Source: Deltaproteobacteria bacterium
Lineage (GTDB): Bacteria; Myxococcota_A; Polyangia; Polyangiales; JADJMO01
DNA: 64,000 bases
Direction of reading: 5' to 3'
Assembly: GCA_025363655.1 (NCBI GenBank)
Contig: JANYDK010000082.1
Span: forward strand, 1 to 64,000
The position numbers and the translations under genes are program-made. The notes beneath the pieces were generated by a model. It had not been told where the DNA came from and made no database searches. It worked only from the letters and a program-made list of their open reading frames with translations. Below are positions 8,390 to 17,305 of this stretch, piece after piece. The stretch's first letter is position 1. Each line of letters opens with the position of its first letter.

Positions 8390-9772
8390 ATGAGCTACTT
8401 GTACGGAGACTCGAGCCCTTCGCCGTTGCAGGTGAACATCATCGAGCTCCTGCGCGACGTGCTCAGTTTCTCGGTCGAGATGCTGCTCGCCGACGAAGAA
8501 GTGCGCGCGCTCAGCAAGAAGGAAATCGAGCTCCGCGGCTCGGCCGATGCAGAACACAAGCGCATCGAAGAGCTCTCGCGCATCGTCGCGCGCGCGATGG
8601 AAGGTGCGCCGACGGGCGGCGACGAGACGCCGACCGCGCACTGCGCGAAGGCAATCGTGCACGCCGCCGACGCTCAGGTCCGCGCCGCCATCGAGATGGT
8701 GCGCGCGACGTTGCTCGCAGAAAATAGGCAAATCGAGGCCCAGGCAGGCGAGCAGCGTCAACGGATGTTGAAGGCGCTCGAGGTCCTCCTCTGCAAGCAC
8801 GATCTCCCCGACGGCGCCTGGAGCTTGCAGCTGCAGCAGCAAGGGGGCGCGCGCTACATCGGTCGCATCGCGCTCACCGCCGACTGCGGCGTCGAAGGGC
8901 TCCTCGAGCTCGAGGTGCCGCAGGTCGCGCGCATCGAACGTATCTTCGGCGGCCCGCTCGAGGTGCACGCGCCCGAGGCCGGCGGCTTCTTCCGCAAAGA
9001 GATGAAGATGAAGCCGCAGCGTCTCGATCGCTACGCGCTCACCGAGCTCTCGCTCACCGACGAGGGAAGCTGGCTCAAGCTCCGCCTCAACGCCGACGGC
9101 ACCGGCGGAGGCTACGATCTCACCTTCGTCATTCGCGAAGGTCAGCCGCCCGAGACCCGCATCGCACGCGTCAGCGAGGTCGGTGAAGCGGCACCTTACG
9201 ACGTCCTCGAGGCCGACGCGCCCAAGCTGCACCAGCTCCACGAACGCGTCGTCACTTGCGCCGAAGAGTGGCGCATGAACCGCAAGCGCATCCTCGAGGC
9301 CAAGCTCGACGATCTCGTCTTCGTCGAGCACGACGAGCCCACCGTCATCGTCGAGCGCCTCGTGGAACAACTTGCGCCCACGGTGCAAGAAGTCGCCCGG
9401 CGCTCGAAATCGTCGACCGAGCTCGTCATCAAGCAGCTCCTCGAGAACGGTCGCCGCGAAGAGATCTTCGTCTCCAAGGCCGAGCTCCTCGCCATCGTCG
9501 CCACCATCCCGCCGCGCCTTCGAAAGCTCTTCGTTCCCCTCGGCCTCGAAGAAGCCAAGCCATCGACGCGCCCGCCGCCTCCCAGTGCGCCCGTCAGACC
9601 GAAGCGCAAACCGAGCCTCCCGCCGCCCGGGATGGGCCCCGACGACACCGTCGAGATGCACGCCGAGATGACGTCCGTCTCTTCGATCGAGGTCGCGGCT
9701 GCCGAAGCTGCCGAAGCTGCCGAAGCCGCCGAAGTCACCGAAGCCGTCGTCGTCGAACAAGACGAGAAGTGA
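8390..9772 (+). CDS. Conserved-looking hypothetical protein with acidic repetitive tail
   Basis: The protein has 460 residues. It opens with MSYLYGDSSPSPLQVNIIEL and continues with a long helical, charged region (about 20-135) likely to be coiled coil. A mixed alpha/beta region follows (140-290), then another helical segment (295-385) and a Pro-rich linker. The tail consists of AAE-type repeats encoded by gaagctgcc units. There is no signal peptide or transmembrane helix, so it is probably cytoplasmic. I do not recognise the family. The gene is divergent from the lytic transglycosylase across 266 bases, in which I see no clear promoter. Confidence 0.75.
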   Translation: MSYLYGDSSPSPLQVNIIELLRDVLSFSVEMLLADEEVRALSKKEIELRGSADAEHKRIEELSRIVARAMEGAPTGGDETPTAHCAKAIVHAADAQVRAAIEMVRATLLAENRQIEAQAGEQRQRMLKALEVLLCKHDLPDGAWSLQLQQQGGARYIGRIALTADCGVEGLLELEVPQVARIERIFGGPLEVHAPEAGGFFRKEMKMKPQRLDRYALTELSLTDEGSWLKLRLNADGTGGGYDLTFVIREGQPPETRIARVSEVGEAAPYDVLEADAPKLHQLHERVVTCAEEWRMNRKRILEAKLDDLVFVEHDEPTVIVERLVEQLAPTVQEVARRSKSSTELVIKQLLENGRREEIFVSKAELLAIVATIPPRLRKLFVPLGLEEAKPSTRPPPPSAPVRPKRKPSLPPPGMGPDDTVEMHAEMTSVSSIEVAAAEAAEAAEAAEVTEAVVVEQDEK

Positions 9773-9856
9773 GCTTCGGCCCCTAGCTCGACGCCCGCGC
9801 TCTCGTCGCGCGCATGTGCCTCGCTGACGATCGTTTGGTCGGCATCTCCGCGACGT

Positions 9857-10333
9857 TCACTTCTTCCTCCGACCGGCGTGCGCCTCTTCGGCGCCCTCGT
9901 CCACCCGCGCCTGCTCGGCTGCATCTCGCAAGGCCCGCCACTCGGCTTGCACCTTCTCGACGACGTCGAGCCCAGTCCGTGACGCGATGACCTGCGTTCG
10001 CTGCGCGTTCTCCTTCGCTTCGGCCTTCGCCTTCAGCGAGGTCGCGGCGGTGGTGCGTTCGGCGGCGAGCTGGAGGCGGCGCTCTTCGGCGAGATTGAAG
10101 GCTGCGAGCTGCGCCAGCTCGCGAGGAGAGGCCGCTGGGGCGAGGGCAGTCTCTTCCGCAGTTCTCCGTGCCCACGCAGCAGCGCGTGCATTCGCTTCTT
10201 CGGCGGTGGCACGTGCGGCCAGCTCTTCGGCGGTCATTCGATCGCGCGTCGCCGACTGCATCGCGCGCGCGGCTTCGTCGAGGGCACGTTGCCGCACCGT
10301 GCGTACGACCTCGAGGGGCGGCTTCTTCGCCAT
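9857..10333 (-). CDS. Ala/Glu/Arg-rich coiled-coil protein (FliJ/YscO-like shape)
   Basis: This 158-residue protein is almost entirely helical and made of Ala, Glu, Arg and Gln. It starts MAKKPPLEVVRTVRQRALDE and ends in a basic GRRKK tail. Length and composition resemble FliJ/YscO-type coiled-coil export proteins, and the opening L-x3-R-x2-RQ pattern is compatible with that. No flagellar or type III secretion gene lies nearby, so I would not assign that role. The start is 88 bases from the divergent TonB receptor gene. Confidence 0.6.
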   Translation of the reverse strand: MAKKPPLEVVRTVRQRALDEAARAMQSATRDRMTAEELAARATAEEANARAAAWARRTAEETALAPAASPRELAQLAAFNLAEERRLQLAAERTTAATSLKAKAEAKENAQRTQVIASRTGLDVVEKVQAEWRALRDAAEQARVDEGAEEAHAGRRKK

Positions 10334-10421
10334 GTGCGCAGTATCTCACGGGTGAAAACGGCCAAGGAGTCGGGCTCGCTGCTTGCGACGCGGGTAGTTC
10401 TTCGGCATCTATCGTCGGCCG

Positions 10422-13112
10422 ATGACTCTTCGTCCGCGCGCTCGAAACTCCGTCGCGGCCTTGCTCTTCGCGCTCGTGCCCACGGTCGCGGTGATCGCGC
10501 CGCTCGCCTTCGCGCAAAGCGGCGCGGTTCCCAATGGTCCGGGCACGGCCAAGGTCGTCCCCGCGCCCTCGAGCTCGACGACGTCCGCGGGCCCGGTGGT
10601 CGTCGCGCCGAAGATCAAGACGTACGTCGAGCCGGTCTATCCACCGGAGCGTCTCGCCAAGGGAGAGAAGGCCGACGTCGTCGTCGAGCTGGTCCTCGAT
10701 GCCACCGGCAAGGTGACGAACGCGAAGATCGTCCTCTCGGGTGGCGATGACTTCGACGCCGCCGCGCTCGCCGCCGCGCGTCAGCTCCTCTTCGAGCCCG
10801 CGACCAGCGACGGCAAGCCAATCCCCGCAAAAATAGCCAAATATCGCTTTCGCTTCGACTTCAAAGAGGTGCCGAAGGAGCCGACGCCGGGGCCGACGAC
10901 GAAGCCCGAGGTGCCGAGCGCGCCGTCCATCTCCATCTCCGGAAAGTTGAAGACGCCCACCGAGGAGCCGATCGCCGGCGCAGTCGTCGTCGCTGCAGCG
11001 TCGAACGGTACCAAGGTGCAAGCGGTCACCGACGCATCGGGCACCTTCCTCTTCGCCGATCTCCCCGATGGCAAGTACGAGCTCCACGTCGAGGTCCCCG
11101 GCTTCGCGCCGTTCGTCGCCGACGAGACCGTGAAGAAGGGCATCGTCACCGAGGTCGTCTATCGACCGTCGCTCGCCGACGGGGGCATCGACATCGTCGT
11201 CAAAGGCGAGAAGCCTCCGCGCGAGGTGGTGAAGCGCGTCCTCGAGCAGCGCGAAATCAGCCGTATTCCAGGCACCAACGGCGATGCGCTGCGCGCCATC
11301 CAGAACCTCCCGGGCGTCGCGCGTCCTCCCGGTTTCGCCGGGCTCCTCATCATTCGTGGTTCGGCGCCGACCGACACCAACGTCTTCATCGACGGCACCC
11401 TGGTCCCGCTCGTCTATCACTTCGGCGGTCTCTCCTCGGTGGTGCCGACCGAGGTCGTCGAGAAGTTCGACTTCTACCCCGGCAACTTCGGCACCGAGTA
11501 CGGCCGCGTGATGGGCGGCATCGTCGACGTCGCGCTGCGTTCGCCGACCAAAGAGGGCGCGCACGGCCTCATCCAATTCGACATCATCGACGGGCGCATC
11601 CTCGCCGAAGGGGCCATCGACTCCAAGACGCGCTTCCTCGTCGCCGGTCGTCGTTCGTGGGTCGACGTCTGGCTCAAGCCGGTCCTCGAAAAAACAGGCA
11701 CCGGCGTCTCGACTGCGCCCGTCTATTACGATTACCAATTGATGCTCGAGCGTGACCTCGACGCCAAGACGACCGCGCGCCTCGCCTTCTTCGGCTCCGA
11801 CGATCGCCTCGCGATCACGCTCAACACGCCGTCATCGGCCGATCCTGCCGCCGGCGGTGACATCTCGGCGCACACTGGTTTTTTCCGGCTGCAGGGGCGC
11901 ACCGACACCTTGCTGACGAAGGACACACACTGGATCAATACGGTGGCGTACGGGCGCGACGTCATCGACTTCACGATCGGCGACTACTTCTTCCGGCTCA
12001 ACTCGCACCCCATCACGTATCGATCCGACCTTCGCACCAAGCTCTCGAAGGAGATCGCCGTCATCGGCGGTGTCGACTTCCTCTGGAACCCCTTCGACGT
12101 CACCCTGCATTTCCCCCCTCCGCCGCAACCCGGCGAGGCCGCAGGGCCGTTCTTCGCGCGGCCCGCGCCGACGCTCTCCACCTCGTCGTCGCTCTTTCGA
12201 CCGGCGATTTACGGGCTCCTCGAGCTTTCGCCGACGAAGGTGCTCAAGTTCCTGCCGGGCGTGCGTCTCGACTACGCCAAAGACAGCCAGCAGTGGAACT
12301 TGAGTCCGCGCGTGGCGATGTTCCTCGACATCGTTCCCGAGTTTCCGAAGACGACGCTGAAGGCCGCGGCCGGCGTCTTCTTCCAGCCGCCGCAGCCGCA
12401 AGAGAGCATCTCGCCCTTCGGCACGCCGGGCCTGAAGAACAACCGCGCCATCCACTACGACGTCGGCGCGGTGCAGCAGCTCACCAAGCAGGTCGACATC
12501 ACCGTCGACGGCTTCTACAAAGATCTGAGCGATCTCGTCGTTCGCAAGAGCTCCGCGAGCACCACCGCCAGCGGCATCACCTACACCAACGACGGCATCG
12601 GGCGCGTGCTCGGCCTCGAGGTGCTGCTCAAGTACAAGCCCGACGATCGCTTCTTCGGCTGGCTCGCCTACACTCTCTCGCACAGCCAACGTCGCGACAC
12701 GGCGGGCGCACCGTGGCGCAACGCGCAGTACGATCAGACGCACATCTTCACCATCCTCGGCAGCTATCGACTCGGTCGCGGCTGGGAGCTCGGTGCGCGT
12801 TGGCGATACGTCAGCGGCAGCATGTTCACACCCAACCACGGCGGCGTCAGCGATTTCGACGCCGGCTCGTACGCGCCGATTCCCTCGTATCCGGCGTTCG
12901 GCGAGCGTCTGCCGGCGTTTCACCAGGGCGACATTCGCGTCGACAAAGTCTGGAAGTTCTCCAGTTGGAAGCTCTCGGCCTATCTCGACGTGCAGAACGT
13001 CTACAACCACGCCAACCCCGAGGGCGTGCGCTACAACTACAACTACAGCCAACGCGACATCATCACCGGCCTGCCCATCATCCCCAACCTCGGCATTCGA
13101 GGTGAGCTATGA
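10422..13112 (+). CDS. TonB-dependent receptor carrying an N-terminal TonB-C-like domain
   Basis: The protein has 896 residues: signal peptide (about 1-31), Pro/Ser linker, and a TonB C-terminal-like domain at 64-147 (EPVYPPERLAKGEKADVVV.. and FDAAALAAARQLLFEPA, the usual TonB_C pattern). A carboxypeptidase-regulatory-like beta-sandwich covers 168-250, a plug about 262-385 (IRGSAPTDTNVFIDGT), and the rest is an outer-membrane beta-barrel. It should import a bulky ligand across the outer membrane using TonB energy; the ligand is unknown. An N-terminal TonB_C module on a receptor is unusual, since that domain normally belongs to the inner-membrane TonB protein. The downstream lipoprotein overlaps by four bases (ATGA), so they form one operon. 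Confidence 0.88.
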   Translation: MTLRPRARNSVAALLFALVPTVAVIAPLAFAQSGAVPNGPGTAKVVPAPSSSTTSAGPVVVAPKIKTYVEPVYPPERLAKGEKADVVVELVLDATGKVTNAKIVLSGGDDFDAAALAAARQLLFEPATSDGKPIPAKIAKYRFRFDFKEVPKEPTPGPTTKPEVPSAPSISISGKLKTPTEEPIAGAVVVAAASNGTKVQAVTDASGTFLFADLPDGKYELHVEVPGFAPFVADETVKKGIVTEVVYRPSLADGGIDIVVKGEKPPREVVKRVLEQREISRIPGTNGDALRAIQNLPGVARPPGFAGLLIIRGSAPTDTNVFIDGTLVPLVYHFGGLSSVVPTEVVEKFDFYPGNFGTEYGRVMGGIVDVALRSPTKEGAHGLIQFDIIDGRILAEGAIDSKTRFLVAGRRSWVDVWLKPVLEKTGTGVSTAPVYYDYQLMLERDLDAKTTARLAFFGSDDRLAITLNTPSSADPAAGGDISAHTGFFRLQGRTDTLLTKDTHWINTVAYGRDVIDFTIGDYFFRLNSHPITYRSDLRTKLSKEIAVIGGVDFLWNPFDVTLHFPPPPQPGEAAGPFFARPAPTLSTSSSLFRPAIYGLLELSPTKVLKFLPGVRLDYAKDSQQWNLSPRVAMFLDIVPEFPKTTLKAAAGVFFQPPQPQESISPFGTPGLKNNRAIHYDVGAVQQLTKQVDITVDGFYKDLSDLVVRKSSASTTASGITYTNDGIGRVLGLEVLLKYKPDDRFFGWLAYTLSHSQRRDTAGAPWRNAQYDQTHIFTILGSYRLGRGWELGARWRYVSGSMFTPNHGGVSDFDAGSYAPIPSYPAFGERLPAFHQGDIRVDKVWKFSSWKLSAYLDVQNVYNHANPEGVRYNYNYSQRDIITGLPIIPNLGIRGEL

Positions 13113-14158
13113 AGACTGCTTCACGCGTCTCGAGATTCTCGCGATTCTCAATGGCGTTCGGCATCCTCGCCCCGCTGGCCACGCTCTTCGCTTGCTCCGG
13201 CGATTTCGATCCCGTCTCGCGCATCACCGACTTGCGTGTCCTCGCGGTGCACGCCGATCACACCTACGCCAAGCCGGGCGACACCGTGCACCTCGACACG
13301 CTCTGGTTCGCGCCGAAGAAAGACACGCGCGGTCGCAGTTGGGTGTGGGCGCGCTGCGTCGATCCCGACTCCACGAGCGTCGTCGGCTGCTTCCAGGCCA
13401 TCGCCAAAGAGCTGCGCGACAACCCCATCGATCCGAGCACCCTCGATCCGAGCAAGCCGCCGCCCGGCCCCTTCCTCAACTTCTTCATCCCCGGCACCGT
13501 CACCGGTGGCCGCGACCTCGACACGATGGACGTCACCGTCCCCACCGATGCGCTGAGCCGCCTCAACGAGAACGCGCGCATCAACGCCACGGTCGGCGTC
13601 ATCACCATCGTCTGCCCCGGCGCGGTCACGCTCGTCGACCCCAACACCCTCGGCCCCACCGACCTGCCCATCAAGTGTCTGGAAGACGGCACGAACCGTG
13701 ATCTCCCGCTCGACGAGTGGGTCATCGGCATCAAGCGCATCTTCGTCCGTCAAACCGATCAGAACGCAAACCCCGTATTTTCTCGCGTGAAGTGGGACAA
13801 CGAAGAGTGGAAGGAAGGCGACGTCAAAGAGGTCACCGCCTGCGACACCGACGGCAACCGCTTCGATCGTTGCGACGACTCGCTCGCCCACGAAGTCGCC
13901 ATCGAGCTCACGCCCGAGAGCTTCGAATCGGGCACCGACGAAGCCGGCAGCTCCTTCACCGAACAACTCGTCGCCCAGTACTACGCGACGCAAGGCCTCT
14001 TCGAGAACGAAGTCCGCATCGCCCGCAACTCGGCGACGAAGTTCGTCGCGCGGACGGTCGACGTGAAGGATGGCGGGAATTTGATCACGCTGTGGCTCGT
14101 CGCTAGGGACAATCGGGGTGGGGTTTCGTGGGTGACGCGGCAGGTGAGGGTCAAGTAG
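13109..14158 (+). CDS. Lipoprotein partner of the TonB receptor
   Basis: This 349-residue protein has a long hydrophobic signal ending in a lipobox-like LATLFAC followed by SGDFDPVS. The mature part is beta-rich (VRVLAVHADHTYAKPGDTVHLDT) and resembles an Ig-like fold, with Cys pairs (ARCVDPDSTSVVGC). I do not recognise a named family. Its ATG overlaps the receptor stop in the ATGA arrangement, so the two are co-translated. A surface lipoprotein that hands ligand to the receptor, as SusD-like or HmuY-like proteins do, is my inference. A perfect hairpin follows the stop. Confidence 0.75.
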   Translation: MKTASRVSRFSRFSMAFGILAPLATLFACSGDFDPVSRITDLRVLAVHADHTYAKPGDTVHLDTLWFAPKKDTRGRSWVWARCVDPDSTSVVGCFQAIAKELRDNPIDPSTLDPSKPPPGPFLNFFIPGTVTGGRDLDTMDVTVPTDALSRLNENARINATVGVITIVCPGAVTLVDPNTLGPTDLPIKCLEDGTNRDLPLDEWVIGIKRIFVRQTDQNANPVFSRVKWDNEEWKEGDVKEVTACDTDGNRFDRCDDSLAHEVAIELTPESFESGTDEAGSSFTEQLVAQYYATQGLFENEVRIARNSATKFVARTVDVKDGGNLITLWLVARDNRGGVSWVTRQVRVK

Positions 14159-14161
14159 CCG

Positions 14162-14187
14162 CGCCTGCGCCTACGCCCGCGCAGGCG
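14162..14187 (+). terminator. 9-bp perfect hairpin after the receptor operon
   Basis: cgcctgcgc and gcgcaggcg are exact inverted copies separated by eight bases, starting four bases after the lipoprotein stop. There is no T-run after the stem, so it is at best a stem-only terminator or mRNA 3' stabiliser. It belongs to a family of CACGCC/GCCTGCGC-type repeats seen elsewhere in the window (near 35620 and 62375). Confidence 0.45.
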
Positions 14188-14204
14188 TAAGATGCGGCAT
14201 CCTC

Positions 14205-15815
14205 ATGAAGTGCTCCTCTTCCTGCTGCGCCGTCGCGATCGCGCTCTCGCTCTCGCTCTCCGTATTCGGTTGCGGCAGCAGCAGCGACGCGCCGGCATCT
14301 CCCGACACCGGAACGCCCATCCTCGACGCAGGGGCTGATTCGCCGAACGACACCGGCGATACGGGTCTCGATGCTGGATTCGTCCTCGCACCTGGCGAGG
14401 TCGTCGAGGTGCCGCTCGATGGGACGAGCGGATCGGTGCGGCTGGCGACGCCGAAGGGGTCTGAACGTTTCGTCGCCATCCTCGCCTCGACCACCTTCAC
14501 GAAGAGCACGAGACCGCTCGCCTATGCGCTGACGTTCGATCCTCTGGCGAGCGCGCCCGAGCCCAAGCTGGTCACCGGTTGCTCGCTCGTCGACGGACCG
14601 TGGAAGGGCAAACCGCCGCCGGCAGAGACGGCGCCGAGCGGCACTGCGCCGGCGGTCGGCACCACGCGCACGCTCCAGGTCTCGACTTCGTCTGGTTTTC
14701 AAGCCATTCAAGCGAAGGTCATCGCCGTCGGCACGAGCTCGGTGGTGTGGGCCGACGTCACGCCCGAGCATCCGGCGAACCTCGACGCGGCGTTCGTCAG
14801 CGCCTTCCTCGCCGAATACGACGCCACCATTCTTCCGCGCGAGCGCGCCATCTTCGGCGTCGAGTCCGATCTCGATGGCGACGGTCACGTCGGGCTCGTC
14901 TTCACGCCGCTCACGCACGACACCGCGGTCGCCTTCTTCACCGGGTGCGACCTGCTCTCGACGCTCTCTGGATGCGACCCCGGCAACGGTGGCGAGATGA
15001 TCTACCTGACGCCGCCCGACGTCATCGATCCGCCCTACAACACGCCGGCGGCGATGAAGGAGATCCTCGCCCACGAGACTTCGCACCTCATTCACTTCAA
15101 TCGAAAAGTGCTCAAAAACAAGCTCTCCGACTGGTCGGACAGCGGGTACATGATCGAAGGCGTGGGGGGTTTCGCGCAGGACGTCATCGGATACCAAGCC
15201 GGCAATTTCTACGTGACGATGGCGGCGCTCGACGGCATCAACGACTTCTCGCTCTCCGACGTCCTCGTCGATCACACGAGCTACGACACCAAGCGCGACG
15301 GCGTGCTCCGCGGCGGCGGCTACCTCTTCGTGCGTTGGCTCTACGATCGCGCTGGCGCCGACGTCGCGCTCGCCGATGGCACCCTCGACGGCAAGGGCGG
15401 TCCAGCGATCGTCCGCGCGCTCCTCGACGCGCCTGCGTCGGTCGGCAAGACGCTGCCCACGGCATCGGGCTCGTCGATCGTCGATCTCGGAATGGACTTC
15501 TACACCACGGTCGCGATGAGCAACCGCGAGGAGCGCGGCGAGGCCAAGGCGGCGAATCCGTGCTTCGAGTACCTGAAGCCCTCGGACGATCCGGTGACCG
15601 GCAAATCGCGCGGCGCCGACGTCCTCGCGTCGTTCCACGGCATGGCGATGAAGGGACCGGCGGTGCAATCGACCGACAAGATGGATGGTCTGCTTCGCCT
15701 CGGCGGCGTCGAGTACGTGCAGATTCTCTCCGTCGCGGGGCAGCCCGAGGTCGACGTGACGTTGAACGTCGACGTGGCCGCGGGCGCGAGGCTCAGGATC
15801 GGTCGGATTCGTTGA
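14205..15815 (+). CDS. Lipoprotein zinc metallopeptidase, M30 (hyicolysin)-like
   Basis: The protein has 536 residues. The signal peptide ends in SVFGC, giving a lipoprotein, followed by an Asp/Thr-rich tether (PDTGTPILDAGADS). The zinc-binding HExxH motif is HETSHLIHF at about residue 290, followed by a Glu in GYMIEGVGGFAQ that could be a third ligand. The pattern (short signal, propeptide-like beta region, HExxH followed by an aromatic/Asn stretch) fits the M30 group, but sequence alone does not settle the family. It is probably a cell-surface protease. The stop is one base from that of the convergent MXAN_6640-type protease, so two unrelated metallopeptidase genes meet tail to tail. Confidence 0.78.
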   Translation: MKCSSSCCAVAIALSLSLSVFGCGSSSDAPASPDTGTPILDAGADSPNDTGDTGLDAGFVLAPGEVVEVPLDGTSGSVRLATPKGSERFVAILASTTFTKSTRPLAYALTFDPLASAPEPKLVTGCSLVDGPWKGKPPPAETAPSGTAPAVGTTRTLQVSTSSGFQAIQAKVIAVGTSSVVWADVTPEHPANLDAAFVSAFLAEYDATILPRERAIFGVESDLDGDGHVGLVFTPLTHDTAVAFFTGCDLLSTLSGCDPGNGGEMIYLTPPDVIDPPYNTPAAMKEILAHETSHLIHFNRKVLKNKLSDWSDSGYMIEGVGGFAQDVIGYQAGNFYVTMAALDGINDFSLSDVLVDHTSYDTKRDGVLRGGGYLFVRWLYDRAGADVALADGTLDGKGGPAIVRALLDAPASVGKTLPTASGSSIVDLGMDFYTTVAMSNREERGEAKAANPCFEYLKPSDDPVTGKSRGADVLASFHGMAMKGPAVQSTDKMDGLLRLGGVEYVQILSVAGQPEVDVTLNVDVAAGARLRIGRIR

Positions 15816-15816
15816 G

Positions 15817-17298
15817 CTAGGCGGTCGAGGTTCGTCGACGGCGCGCGACGAAGGCGCAAACGAGGGTCAACCCGATCGCGAATAGACCACGATTCTCAGA
15901 CGATCGTGCACGCTCGTCGAGCGCGCATCCGCCGCTACTTCCACCTCCGCCACCGCCGCCCGTATCGGCGAGAGGGCCTGCATCGACGCCGCCGTCCGCA
16001 TCGGGCGGAGGCACGGTCACGGCGGCGAGCGTGTAGGCGACATCGGTCTTCTTCGAGGAGCGTCCGGCGAGGAGGACGAGGGTCTCGCCCGTGACCACCG
16101 TCGGCAGCTTGGCGGCGAGATCGACGCGCGCCTTGCCGTCTTGCAGCGGCAGCGCGACGCCACCGAGCCGCGTGTCGTCGGCGGTGAGCTGGATCATACG
16201 TGGCGACGGATCGCGCAACATGACGTAGCGCGTGGAGTAGCCGGCGGTGGTGCCGCTCACCTGCGTCGGCAAGCCCATGGGGAATTCGACGGGCGCGGGG
16301 ATCATCGGATAGATGGCGGCGCTCGCGTATCCACCGGCGCTGCCTGCGCGCGTGCCGGTCGCAGCGTTCCAAGTGGCGAAGAGCGCGAAGTCGTCGGCGA
16401 GCGTCGTCTTCTCGCCGGCGAGCACCTGATCGACGTGATCGAGCACGGGACCCGCGCCAGTGCCGATGTTGGCGAAGATCTTCTGGATGACCTGCGGGCC
16501 GTGCGTTTCGCCGAGAAAGACGGGAAAAATCGCCGATCCGTAGAGGTATCCGGCGACCGCGCCGCCGGCCGGTGCGTCGAGAGGACGCTCGACCTGCGAG
16601 AAGAAGTCGGGGAGGAAGCGCTCGAGATCGAGGAGCTCGGGGTAGACCTGCTTGTCGGCCCACTCGGCGGTGCCTTCGGCCCAGAAGCGATCGATCGTCG
16701 AGTCGTAGCTGTTCTGCACGAGGTGGAAGAGCTCGTGCGGGACGACCGTCTTCGCGCCTTCGAGGAAGTTCTTGTAGCCGCGACCGGCGAACGTGTGATC
16801 GACGAGGAGGAAGCCTGGGCACACGGTGGTCTTGCCTGGGCCGGCCTTGCAACGCTCGCCGACCGTGAGGCCGTCGGAGCCGGTGAAGGAGATGAGATAG
16901 ACGTCGATGCGACCGTCGCCGCCGTTCGAGGCGCAGGCGGGAAAATCGCCGTCACGGAGCGGCGTCTGGTAGCCCATCTTGGCGTACTGCGCGAGCGCGT
17001 TCTCGAGAACGACGCCGACGTTCGCGACCGAGTCGGGCACGCCGTCGGCGCGGGTGCTCGTGAGCGGCGGCGCATGTTTTCCCGAGGGTGCGTACCAGAT
17101 GCGGCCGTTGCCTTCGGGCGTGTCGAAGGAGGTCGCGGCGGCGTCATAGACGTAGCCGAGGTATCCGCCGGGATCGGTCGGACGCTCTTGCGGACAATCG
17201 TCACCGGCAAACGCAGCTGTCGGCGTCAAGCATGTGAAGAGCGCCGTCGCGAAGGGCGCGAACCCGAGAGCCGCGGCGATGCGGCGATGCGTCGTCAT
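15817..17298 (-). CDS. MXAN_6640-type putative metalloprotease with MYXO-CTERM tail
   Basis: From ATG 17298 the protein has 493 residues; this start gives a clean signal peptide ending ..TPTAAFA. The zinc motif is HELFHLVQ near residue 187, followed by FWAEGTAEWAD, where the Glu may be the third ligand, as in gluzincin-like proteins. The C-terminus has a Gly/Ser run and a Cys (SSGGCALDE), then a membrane helix (LFAIGLTLVCAFVA) and RRRR. That is the MYXO-CTERM sorting signature recognised by myxosortase-type proteases, so the mature enzyme is expected on the surface. The gene starts seven bases after the HmuY-like gene stop and closes this three-gene operon. Confidence 0.82.
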   Translation of the reverse strand: MTTHRRIAAALGFAPFATALFTCLTPTAAFAGDDCPQERPTDPGGYLGYVYDAAATSFDTPEGNGRIWYAPSGKHAPPLTSTRADGVPDSVANVGVVLENALAQYAKMGYQTPLRDGDFPACASNGGDGRIDVYLISFTGSDGLTVGERCKAGPGKTTVCPGFLLVDHTFAGRGYKNFLEGAKTVVPHELFHLVQNSYDSTIDRFWAEGTAEWADKQVYPELLDLERFLPDFFSQVERPLDAPAGGAVAGYLYGSAIFPVFLGETHGPQVIQKIFANIGTGAGPVLDHVDQVLAGEKTTLADDFALFATWNAATGTRAGSAGGYASAAIYPMIPAPVEFPMGLPTQVSGTTAGYSTRYVMLRDPSPRMIQLTADDTRLGGVALPLQDGKARVDLAAKLPTVVTGETLVLLAGRSSKKTDVAYTLAAVTVPPPDADGGVDAGPLADTGGGGGGGSSGGCALDERARSSENRGLFAIGLTLVCAFVARRRRTSTA

Positions 17299-17305
17299 TC
17301 GAGGT

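Noticed and set aside
7700-11738. Long minus-strand frames opposite the genes at 8390 and 10422
   Set aside because: Antisense shadows; the plus-strand frames have coherent domains and a signal peptide.
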